Assembly: GCA_937899715.1 (NCBI GenBank)
Contig: CALCNX010000116.1
Location: 1 to 39,400 of the forward strand
From: an uncultured bacterium
Lineage (GTDB): Bacteria; Bacteroidota; Ignavibacteria; Kapaibacteriales; UBA4661
Direction of reading: 5' to 3'
Length of the DNA stretch: 39,400 nucleotides
The notes under the pieces were generated by a model that saw only the letters and a program-made list of their open reading frames with translations, was not told the origin of the DNA and did not search any database. Below, one piece after another: positions 16,966 to 24,582 of the stretch (position 1 is the stretch's first letter; each line of letters opens with the position of its first letter). The translations under genes were made by a program, and so were the position numbers.

Positions 16966-17086
16966 GGTGTTGTCGCGCTTGCCGAAAAAACTTCCGCCGA
17001 TGATGCGGTGATATTTTTTCTTTTATCAGATATGCCGAGAATGAGACAGACCGAAGAGCATGAGGAAAATAGTACAGGAACAGAAA

Positions 17087-18619
17087 TCAGGCTTTTCCAA
17101 GGTTGATTTTCTCGACACCCTGAGGAGTTTTTGCAAATGCCATATGAACGGACAGTGCAGCAACATCTTTTTTCAGCCCACGTGCTTCTTGAGGAGAAAT
17201 ACCGAACACTTGTTCTAAAAATTTGTGTGAAGCTGCATTACAATTCAACACATAAACAAACTCCAACAATTCCAAAAAGTCAAAATCTGCTTGGTCAAAA
17301 TCGTCAGGAGATTGGGAGAGTAGCACAACAGCAACACCTTTTGACCGAACTTCACGAATCATTTCTGCCAAAATCTTCACACGCTTTTTATCATTCAAGA
17401 AGTGATGTGCCTCGTCAATCACGATAACTGTCCGCATTGTACGCGCCGATGTTCCGGGATGAACCGGAGAATCGGGTAACGCCATAATTTTTCGTTGCAA
17501 CTCTTTGAGAATAAAGAACACGCAGAGTTCTTTTTTTGCTGGCAGTGCATGAATATCAAAAATCACACTGCGGTTTAATGGCGAATCCCACAAAGGCATT
17601 TCTTTTTCGGCAAAAAGATTGTGTTCGGTCAAAGAACGAAAGACGGACGTGAGCGAATCGGCTTTTTTCTCTGTGCGCTCAAGTTCAGCGCGAATATCGG
17701 TAAAATCAGGATACTCAAATCCCTCGCCTTCAACACGATTGTACGCCGCCAGCACCGCATCGTAGAGCTTCTGTTCCTGCGCCTTGCCGATGTTGGCTTC
17801 CACATCGCGCACCGTTTGAACGAAACGCTCTGCTTGCCCTTTACGCTCTTGTTCGGTATTTTCCTCAAGTTTGAACATATTGAGTGGAATGGGCTGCCTA
17901 CTCACATTCAGCACTTCTGCGCGTGTGTCGCGGTGAAAATCGTACGCATTCCACAAATCGCCCTTGTAATCGAACATGATAAACTGCGTTTGAAAGTTCG
18001 ATTTTTTTCTGAGTTCGGTGATAAAGTGCTTGATGAACGTTGTCTTGCCGCTTCCGGGCTTGCCGATGATGGCGACGTGATTGTTACTATGTTCATTGAC
18101 GTTGTTGAAATTGATATGATGTGCCGCTTTACTGGATTGCACCATACCTACCTGCAACTTGATTGTGCCATCGAATCCCGTGACCTTCGGCACAGAGCCA
18201 TCCGTTTCGTTCTTATATTGATTGGGTAATCCGCCGTCGCGCCCTCCCTTATCGGCGAGGAGCAAAAGATACTCATATCCATTTATGGAATCTGTTTCGG
18301 CGTTGATAGTTTTTAAGCCATCTTCAAGGTGCCATTTGAGATAATCATCATACTCATCATCCGTCAAACGGCGCTGATATAATTGCTGCAAAAGCAATAG
18401 GAAAAGCAATCCGTCGTTTTGTTCCAGCGTTGGTACTTCTATTTCAAAGCCCTTTTTGTCGGTACTGGAAAGTTGCTCAAGTGGAGCTTCTTTTTGCAGA
18501 GAACGCGCAAAAGCAATCCGTAACGGTTCGTATTTATCTCTGTTTCGCATTTCGAGATTGATACGGGCGCGTTCTAGGTGTTCTGTTGCTTGGGTGGAAA
18601 GTTTAATTTTTCGAGCCAT
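17087..18619 (-). CDS. DndE - HerA/FtsK-like ATPase fusion
   Basis: 510 aa. Residues 1 to about 120 fit DndE, the small DNA-binding subunit of the phosphorothioation machinery (IKLSTQATEHLERARINLEMRNRDKYEPLRIAFARSL, then a short helix set ending YLKWHLEDGLKTI). Residues about 150-510 are a HerA/VirB4-like P-loop ATPase: Walker A GKPGSGKT at 186-193, a Walker B-type TVIVIDEAHHF near 397, and the later VVLLSQSPDDF. In most Dnd loci DndE is a separate protein of about 110-130 aa; here it is joined to a DNA translocase-like motor related in fold to DptH. It is the last gene of the operon, 7 bp after the DGQHR gene. The fusion is seen directly in one uninterrupted frame. Confidence 0.85.
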   Translation of the reverse strand: MARKIKLSTQATEHLERARINLEMRNRDKYEPLRIAFARSLQKEAPLEQLSSTDKKGFEIEVPTLEQNDGLLFLLLLQQLYQRRLTDDEYDDYLKWHLEDGLKTINAETDSINGYEYLLLLADKGGRDGGLPNQYKNETDGSVPKVTGFDGTIKLQVGMVQSSKAAHHINFNNVNEHSNNHVAIIGKPGSGKTTFIKHFITELRKKSNFQTQFIMFDYKGDLWNAYDFHRDTRAEVLNVSRQPIPLNMFKLEENTEQERKGQAERFVQTVRDVEANIGKAQEQKLYDAVLAAYNRVEGEGFEYPDFTDIRAELERTEKKADSLTSVFRSLTEHNLFAEKEMPLWDSPLNRSVIFDIHALPAKKELCVFFILKELQRKIMALPDSPVHPGTSARTMRTVIVIDEAHHFLNDKKRVKILAEMIREVRSKGVAVVLLSQSPDDFDQADFDFLELLEFVYVLNCNAASHKFLEQVFGISPQEARGLKKDVAALSVHMAFAKTPQGVEKINLGKA

Positions 18620-18626
18620 TACGTGC

Positions 18627-19907
18627 TTAATGATTTGTTGTTTTGTTCAATAAACGCTTGTACTCTTCTATGCTTTCTGCATTTTTTTCATCTTCAGGCA
18701 ACAAACCGTTTGCGTAGAGAATGATACTCTTTATCCTGGATCTACCTATGCCAGATGCCTGAAAATAGGCATCAGAAAAATTTATTGATGCTGCTGCTTC
18801 TAATTGTTGCTTGTAATAAGAAACGCTTATATCTTTTCTTTCCAATGACTGCGGCGCAAGATTTCGTAGTACATCAAATAAGGCTTGAATACCAACTGTT
18901 TTTTTTATGTATGAGCTATCATCACTCTGAGTAAAAAAAACGTCCTTCGCTGCTTCAAAATAATTTTTAATTGCGGTATAAATAGCTAAGTCATTAGGCT
19001 CAAGATAAAGGGATCGAAAAGGCGATTTGTCTTTACTAGTTTCTGAAATTTCTTTCAATTTACTACGACTACGATTTGCTAATGACATCTTATGCAAATG
19101 AGACATATCACGCTTAGGGTTGGAACTAAAAAGTTTAACAATTCCATCCACAATCGTTGCCGTTGAAATACGCCAGCCCATTTCTTTTGAATTACTTGCC
19201 TGAAGTATTTGGCTGTTTTGAGGTGCGTTAATTATCCGTTTGTAGAAAAGCGATGAATCGTCTTGCTTAATTTTGCGGCATAGGGCAACCGCCAACTTTT
19301 CAGGCGACCACGCTTCATTTTTTTCGTCGTCAAGATTGTAACCGAAATGCTCATACGCTAAACTTCTATCTATCTTTTTTTGATTCCCGTTAATGGTTGC
19401 AAAAAGAGATGCCTGATATGAGTTTGGCAAATCTAAGTAAATTGCGCAAAGCATCTGCATATTTTGGGATGTTTCTGGAGCATAGTAAAACCCCTTAATT
19501 CTATGCTGACCGTCAATAATTGAGGCTAATCGTTTCTCAGTAGGAATATTTATACAGTACATTTCATTATTTCCTGGTAGTAATTCAACACTCCAACATT
19601 CAGACGGATTCGAGTGCAAATCCCCCGCTTCATCGTAATTGGCGGCAATAATAATTGAATTGGGAAAAGCCGCATCCACGGTTTGAATGTAACTAGCAAT
19701 TTCTTTGCATCTATCCTCATCTAATTTTCTCTGACCGCCAACGAGTGTACCAGACTCATCAGTGTAACGCAAAGGATTGCTGAATATGAGCCTTGAAATC
19801 AGTGTTGCTTCTAAAGTACATACATAGAATTCGCCGAACGGTTGTATAACTTTGAGTGCAGGAATTCTTAGAGGAAATCCCTTGAATTCAAGTTCTTTGT
19901 TATCCAT
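18627..19907 (-). CDS. DGQHR-domain protein, DndB-like
   Basis: 426 aa from the Met at 19907. The defining motif IIDGQHRIKGF is at about 130-140, followed by the second hallmark FATINGNQKKIDRSL near 170-182. This is the DGQHR superfamily that includes DndB, the DNA-binding regulator of phosphorothioation operons; it is distantly ParB/sulfiredoxin-like. It is longer than classical DndB, with a C-terminal half of unknown fold. It sits fourth in the operon, 12 bp after the membrane-protein gene and 7 bp before the DndE fusion. Base composition is clearly AT-rich compared with flanking genes, a sign of transfer. A regulator or a modification cofactor are both possible. Confidence 0.85.
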   Translation of the reverse strand: MDNKELEFKGFPLRIPALKVIQPFGEFYVCTLEATLISRLIFSNPLRYTDESGTLVGGQRKLDEDRCKEIASYIQTVDAAFPNSIIIAANYDEAGDLHSNPSECWSVELLPGNNEMYCINIPTEKRLASIIDGQHRIKGFYYAPETSQNMQMLCAIYLDLPNSYQASLFATINGNQKKIDRSLAYEHFGYNLDDEKNEAWSPEKLAVALCRKIKQDDSSLFYKRIINAPQNSQILQASNSKEMGWRISTATIVDGIVKLFSSNPKRDMSHLHKMSLANRSRSKLKEISETSKDKSPFRSLYLEPNDLAIYTAIKNYFEAAKDVFFTQSDDSSYIKKTVGIQALFDVLRNLAPQSLERKDISVSYYKQQLEAAASINFSDAYFQASGIGRSRIKSIILYANGLLPEDEKNAESIEEYKRLLNKTTNH

Positions 19908-19919
19908 GATTTTTATTTT

Positions 19920-20450
19920 TTAGCTTGTGAATGATGTTAAATCTCCGATTGTTGGCTCTGAGGTATCTCCCCCAAGAGGAGTAGTCGGTGTCATATTGTC
20001 GCCAAATAATTTGGTATTGTCTGCATTAGCAATACACCAAATGAACAAAGAAACGAGAGAACCTAAGCCAGATAGTATGAAAGCAACCCACCAATTTTTA
20101 CTCAAGAGCAGCGAACACAGCGAGGTAATTATACCCAGTATAAGTACAAAAACGGCGAGTGAAGCAAATGCACGTTGCTTTATCTTAAACTCACTATTGG
20201 GGTCTGTGGTCAGTAAAATATCCGCACAGCCAGTCGTCAAGAGCGCAACAAAATATGTTGCCAAATTACCAGGTAGGTTTTCTGAGCCTTTACTCACATC
20301 AATAAGAATCGGCAGCCAAACTCCTAAACCGCCAGCGACACATATAATTCCAAAAAAGTAAAAAACAAAAGCCGGTTCTTGCCAAGGCTCACGCAAACGT
20401 TTGGTTAAAGAATTCTTGAGTGTTTCCCAAGAATTATCGTTGTTTTTCAT
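19920..20450 (-). CDS. Four-TM membrane protein inside the Dnd operon
   Basis: 176 aa, not recognised. An N-terminal cytoplasmic segment of about 25 polar residues is followed by four hydrophobic helices, roughly 27-49 (AFVFYFFGIICVAGGLGVWL), 64-82, 93-116 and 119-141. A polar Thr/Pro-rich tail of 35 residues closes the protein. No catalytic motif is seen. The gene lies 25 bp after dndD and 12 bp before the DGQHR gene, so it is co-transcribed with the modification genes. Small multi-TM proteins in defence loci are often membrane-acting effectors, but that is only an analogy. It could also be an unrelated passenger. The gene is AT-rich like the DGQHR gene. Confidence 0.75.
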   Translation of the reverse strand: MKNNDNSWETLKNSLTKRLREPWQEPAFVFYFFGIICVAGGLGVWLPILIDVSKGSENLPGNLATYFVALLTTGCADILLTTDPNSEFKIKQRAFASLAVFVLILGIITSLCSLLLSKNWWVAFILSGLGSLVSLFIWCIANADNTKLFGDNMTPTTPLGGDTSEPTIGDLTSFTS

Positions 20451-20475
20451 GGTCGACCTTCAATAAGTTTGTGAT

Positions 20476-22515
20476 TTACTGAAAATACTGCCCTTGCACA
20501 ACACGAGCAGTTTGGCGAGCAGTGTCCTTGTTTATCATGTAGGTTTGCGCTATGTGAGGCTTGAGAACCTCGTAGGTATCGCGCACAACTTCTTCGTCCG
20601 TTGAGAGCAAAATGACTTGTTCACCAGCATTTGCAAAGTAGTGTTTCGCAATTTGAGCACGGTGCTGGGAATCCAATCGTGCAAGCGGTGTATCAATGAC
20701 AATCGGCAATGAGCGGTCGGTAATTTGGGAAAGCGCGTAAATCAGGGAAATCGCTAGTAATTCTTTTTCACCCGCAGATAGCTTCGTTTTGTCTATTGCA
20801 TCGCCATTTGCACCATACAGTGTAATCGCAAATTGCTTCTCAGCATCAATTTTGAGAGATGAAAACTGGTCTTTCTTACGAGCAAGTTTTTTCAGCGTTT
20901 TAAGAGCAAATTCCTCCAAGCGCTCAACTCGACTAACGCGAAAATCATGTAAAAAGATTTCCAACGTAGCTCGAACTTTATCGCAATACTCTATTTGACG
21001 TTGCATAGAATCTGTTGCTTTCGCAGATTCTTCCTTGTTGGTTCTTTCTTTGCGCAAAGCCTGAATCTCATCACGATTTTTTTGCGCCTGCACCATCCAT
21101 ATCTCACGAATTTCACGCTCTTTGACATCAATTTCAGCTTTGAGCTTTCCTTTTTCCTCAAATAGTTTTTCGACCTGACTATCACGAGTTAAACGCTCTT
21201 TCTTTTCCAACCTCACCAACTCTGTATTTACCTCATTCAAACGGGTAATCTGCTTTTTGAAACGCGACAAAGTTTCAAAACTCTGCTCCGTCCGAAGAAC
21301 AATCCTTTGCACATCACTTTTGGTAATATCGTGGAGTATTTCTGCGGAATCAAAGATAGGTTGCCGCTCTATAAATGTGTCGTTTAACACTTCGCGCAAC
21401 GCATCCACATAGAATTGTTTTTGCCGCTCCAATAGTGGAGGTACTGCTTCTATATCACTAAAAAAAATGCGCTCAATAACGTTGTTAATCTTTGGCTGGT
21501 GAACTTTTTGCAACGTGCGATATTCGGATATTTTTTCTTCTTGACCTAATTGATTGAAAACCGACTTGAGCAGTCTTGCCATCATCAGAATAGGCAAATC
21601 ACTCGAAATAGCTGTTCCAACTGTTTCTTCAATAAATTTCTTTTCAGTGCGTAGTTCTTCGCGTTGGTCTCGAAATCCTTCTGCTGTATCCGCATCTATA
21701 CGTGTAATACGCTGCGTTTCTCTATCCAAAACATCAAGACGCTCTTGAAAACTCTGAATCTCGCTCTGCAAACTATCCGTCTTTTCTTGCGACTCAATAA
21801 TTTTTTCTTCCGATTCGGCAATCTCGGCATCAATCTCGGCAATTCTTTTTTTAATACCTTGATTCGCTTTGTAACCTGTCAGAATACGGCTTTTTGTTGT
21901 TGCCAAGTCCTCAATAAGAGTTCTGTACACGCTGATACCTAAAATTTTCTCCAGTGCATCGGCAAAAGCCTCGTCTTCATCTTTAACAAAATCTTGTATT
22001 TTCTCCCCATCGAAGAAAAAAAACTGGGAAACGTCATAAGGCAACAATTCTTCAATAAAACTTTCATACTCTTCCTGTGCCGTTATTTCAAAACTCGAAC
22101 CATCAGTTTTTCTAATCGTAAACTCTTCATTTCGTATATGATTATAGGAATTCAAATTCCATGAACGTTTGATAATAATATCCTGTAAAATATTTCCTAT
22201 CTCCACGTTCCCAAATTGAATCTCAATAGACATTTGAAGTTGTACCGCATCACGCTTTGCTTCATCATTCGTCATCGAAACGATATAATGCTGGTAATCT
22301 TCGCGTTTTGCCCCTTTGGAAGGAAATAAATTACGATTCCTTTTACCATACAAACAAAGCAATATAGCTTCCAAAAAAGTAGTCTTTCCTGCACCATTTA
22401 AGCCACCGAATAAAATAATTCGTTTGTTCCGCGAAAGCCCTGTTGTCAAGCCATCAATAGTATGTGTTCCTAAAAACGACTTAAAATTCTGCAACGTTAC
22501 TGATTCTATATTCAT
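20476..22515 (-). CDS. dndD: DNA sulfur modification protein DndD (SMC/Rad50-like ATPase)
   Basis: 679 aa. The N-terminal ATPase half has Walker A GGLNGAGKTTF at 37-46. Long coiled coils occupy about 200-530. The C-terminal half has the ABC signature LSAGEKELLAISLIYAL near 579 and Walker B PIVIDTPLARLD near 604. The sequence FFFDGEKIQDF near 165 is a strong DndD hallmark. The protein is an ATPase of the Rad50/SMC class that works with DndC and DndE to put sulfur into the DNA backbone, presumably by opening or nicking DNA. It starts 5 bp after the dndC stop, which indicates co-translation. The length is normal for the family. Confidence 0.95.
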   Translation of the reverse strand: MNIESVTLQNFKSFLGTHTIDGLTTGLSRNKRIILFGGLNGAGKTTFLEAILLCLYGKRNRNLFPSKGAKREDYQHYIVSMTNDEAKRDAVQLQMSIEIQFGNVEIGNILQDIIIKRSWNLNSYNHIRNEEFTIRKTDGSSFEITAQEEYESFIEELLPYDVSQFFFFDGEKIQDFVKDEDEAFADALEKILGISVYRTLIEDLATTKSRILTGYKANQGIKKRIAEIDAEIAESEEKIIESQEKTDSLQSEIQSFQERLDVLDRETQRITRIDADTAEGFRDQREELRTEKKFIEETVGTAISSDLPILMMARLLKSVFNQLGQEEKISEYRTLQKVHQPKINNVIERIFFSDIEAVPPLLERQKQFYVDALREVLNDTFIERQPIFDSAEILHDITKSDVQRIVLRTEQSFETLSRFKKQITRLNEVNTELVRLEKKERLTRDSQVEKLFEEKGKLKAEIDVKEREIREIWMVQAQKNRDEIQALRKERTNKEESAKATDSMQRQIEYCDKVRATLEIFLHDFRVSRVERLEEFALKTLKKLARKKDQFSSLKIDAEKQFAITLYGANGDAIDKTKLSAGEKELLAISLIYALSQITDRSLPIVIDTPLARLDSQHRAQIAKHYFANAGEQVILLSTDEEVVRDTYEVLKPHIAQTYMINKDTARQTARVVQGQYFQ

Positions 22516-22520
22516 AAGCC

Positions 22521-23939
22521 CTATACTAATTCCTGATGTGAAGACGCTTCCTCGTTCTCTTTGACGAAACGTTTAATTTTTTGCTCCATGCTGGCAAAGA
22601 TAGTGCCGCGTCGCAAGAACGCTAAATGACCTCGTTCAAGTTCCAGCAGTTCTTTGATATGATCTGCTTGCACATCGTTCTCTTCACTTATTGATTCCAG
22701 CATGGCAAACTCTTCTTTACGACGCTCAAGCGAGGAATATTCAGAAAGCATAAGGCTTCTCCCTGTTATTCGTTGATAGATTTCGGCAACAGAATATTGA
22801 AATTTGCCGTCATAGTGCCACTGCACTTGAATCGCGGAAAGCTCTTGAATACTAATCAGATGTGTTTGAATGTTCGGATATATCTGCTCTTGAATCGTCA
22901 AAAGCTCCTCAAGAATTTCCTTTCTAGTGTCAATCGTAAATGGTCCAATTCCATCTTGCCCAGATCTGCGACGTTTTTCTCGGAACTCATCTTTATCACG
23001 AATATCTTTGAGTTTATCTCGAAACCTGAGCAACGGTCGCATCCATTCCTCCCCGTTCAAAATCATTCCAGTCATAGATTTATCCTTATCAACGACCGTA
23101 CACGTCCAGCAGCCGAAGCGGGAATTTCCGCAACTTGGCGTGGTGGTGTCAATCACAAGCGGGCATTCTTGAATATCAAAAGCACTGTAATAGAGACGCA
23201 CCAATTCTTGATTATCGCCACCCCAAGGATTCGGGTTGCGTGTGAGATATGCCCATACTTGCTTGTTGGTCATCTCTGCAATCGGCGCAAAAACAAACGC
23301 ATTTGGCAGTGAATGTTTTCTGAGGCGCACACCATCAAGTTCGTATTGCTTCATGGAAGCGGCACGGTTCGCGGATTCGTCTTTGCGTGTTCCGAGCAAA
23401 ATGATTGCTTTACCGTGTTTATTCACCGTTTTGAGAATATAATCGCTTGTCGGGTTGATTTTCATCCGTTCAGTACACCACCGAAACCAACGGTTTGGAG
23501 AAGGATAACCTTTTCCAATCAGGTTGAGCCAAAACGTATCTTCAAGTTTGGGAACGGTCTTGATGACGTGAAACAAGGAAGGGTTATGAGCAAATAATTG
23601 GTTTTTACCAGCATCTCGAATCAAGCCCAACTGACGGTCAAGATACTCAATGACCTTGGGATTTTCAACAAGCGTGTCATTTGATAGCACGTGAATTTCT
23701 TTGATTCGTTTTTCTATTGGTAATCCTTCAATAGCAGCAAACACTAGCTGCAAGACTGCCGTACTATCTTTGCCGCCGGAAAAGCCAATTACCCACGGCA
23801 AACCATCTTCGCAATACTGCTCCTGAATCTCTTGAATGCAAAAGCGCACTAGTTCTGTGAGGCTTGAGCCTGTCTCTTCCGGCTCATCCTCTTGAACAAT
23901 AATCGGTCTTGTTTTTACTTGTTTTTCGGTAGTTACCAT
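22521..23939 (-). CDS. dndC: DNA sulfur modification protein DndC (PAPS reductase-like)
   Basis: 472 aa from the Met at 23939; a Met three codons upstream (23948) or a TTG at 24020 are alternatives. The PP-loop SGGKDSTAVL sits near residue 54-63. Cysteines likely to hold the iron-sulfur cluster are near residues 155 (RWCTERMK), 259 (ECPLVID), 270, 277 and 280 (PSCGNSRFGCWTCTV). These are the DndC signature. It activates DNA and passes sulfur to the backbone, receiving sulfur from a cysteine desulfurase (DndA or IscS). It is the first gene of the five-gene operon. No dndA is found in the window, so a chromosomal IscS may serve. Confidence 0.95.
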   Translation of the reverse strand: MVTTEKQVKTRPIIVQEDEPEETGSSLTELVRFCIQEIQEQYCEDGLPWVIGFSGGKDSTAVLQLVFAAIEGLPIEKRIKEIHVLSNDTLVENPKVIEYLDRQLGLIRDAGKNQLFAHNPSLFHVIKTVPKLEDTFWLNLIGKGYPSPNRWFRWCTERMKINPTSDYILKTVNKHGKAIILLGTRKDESANRAASMKQYELDGVRLRKHSLPNAFVFAPIAEMTNKQVWAYLTRNPNPWGGDNQELVRLYYSAFDIQECPLVIDTTTPSCGNSRFGCWTCTVVDKDKSMTGMILNGEEWMRPLLRFRDKLKDIRDKDEFREKRRRSGQDGIGPFTIDTRKEILEELLTIQEQIYPNIQTHLISIQELSAIQVQWHYDGKFQYSVAEIYQRITGRSLMLSEYSSLERRKEEFAMLESISEENDVQADHIKELLELERGHLAFLRRGTIFASMEQKIKRFVKENEEASSHQELV

Positions 23940-24017
23940 GGCTAGCATTGGTGAAAAGGTGAGTATTGAGAAACCCAATGGGAGAAAACTACAAAAACTG
24001 CCTCGTTTGGACAAACT

Positions 24018-24025
24018 CAAAGATA
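24018..24025 (-). promoter_or_regulatory. Candidate -7 element for the Dnd operon
   Basis: On the minus strand TATCTTTG is a perfect TAnnTTTG about 75 bp before the dndC start. No clear -33 TTG is seen at 19-21 bases further upstream. Confidence 0.35.
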
Positions 24026-24067
24026 AAACACGAGTAAAAATTTTGACTTTGTGACATTAGGAAATCA

Positions 24068-24175
24068 CTACCATAGGAAATACTGTTCGTACGGAGTACG
24101 CCTGACGCAAGAAAAAAGCTGCGAGGAGTACACTAAATCGCTCACGAGAGCATTCGTCTCAATCAAAATATTCAT
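24068..24175 (-). pseudogene. Truncated PIN-domain (VapC-like) toxin remnant
   Basis: The codons starting ATG 24175 share one base with the antitoxin stop (TGATG) and read MNILIETNALVSDLVY, closely resembling the start of VapC PIN toxins (MxxLlDTNxLv). The frame breaks off with a TAG at 24068-24070 after 35 codons, where a PIN toxin needs about 130. The first catalytic Asp position holds Glu. No further PIN sequence is found up to dndC. The overlap geometry is what a VapBC pair would have, so this is likely a toxin gene cut by a rearrangement. Confidence 0.6.
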
Positions 24176-24423
24176 CAAACATAATCCTCAAAACCATTAG
24201 GAATCGGATCAAAATCATCTGCCATGTACACAACCACGCCCGGCATACGACCAAATTTACTTTCAGGCGGAGCAGGTTGCTGAAGAGACAATTCATCGGT
24301 ATCTTTACTCAGTAAATGAACAATCAGTTCATCCAAAGAAATGCCTTTCGCCGTAGCGTTATTCCGAACACGTTCCAGAATATGCGGCGGTATATCAAGT
24401 GTTACAGACACTGGCGTTTGCAA
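24175..24423 (-). CDS. VapB-like antitoxin (DUF2281-type tail)
   Basis: 82 aa from a TTG at 24423, with GAG about 6 bases upstream; a GTG at 24411 is the alternative and no ATG is available. The N-terminal half is a ribbon-helix-helix-like segment (VSVTLDIPPHILERVRNNATAKGISLDELIVHLLSK). The C-terminal FGRMPGVVVYMADDFDPIPNGFEDYV matches the short toxin-binding tail of DUF2281-type antitoxins (SKFGSAKGLIxMADDFDxPLEDF). Such antitoxins pair with PIN-domain RNases. Its partner is only a 35-codon remnant, so the antitoxin is probably orphaned. It lies directly upstream of the Dnd operon on the same strand. Confidence 0.75.
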   Translation of the reverse strand: MQTPVSVTLDIPPHILERVRNNATAKGISLDELIVHLLSKDTDELSLQQPAPPESKFGRMPGVVVYMADDFDPIPNGFEDYV

Positions 24424-24511
24424 AAAATGCTCTTGAAAAAATGACCGCTATGATTGCTTTTGCATGGGTAAATTAACCAATTTATCGCTTGCAATCAACA
24501 GCCGGCACCAC

Positions 24512-24560
24512 AAAAAAACAACACCGCCACTTGAATCCTTCTGACTCAAGCGGCGGTGTT
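24512..24560 (-). terminator. Terminator of the large T9SS cargo gene
   Basis: AACACCGCC-CTTGA and TCAAG-GGCGGTGTT form a stem of about 14 bp with one mismatch. On the minus strand it is followed by a U-rich run (ACAAAAAAACAA on the plus strand). It lies just after the stop codon at 24583. Confidence 0.9.
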
Positions 24561-24582
24561 CGTTACGGATGAAATACCATTC

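Noticed and set aside
17621..18229. Plus-strand open frame of 202 codons opposite the DndE fusion
   Set aside because: Antisense shadow; the minus-strand ATPase motifs fix the real frame.
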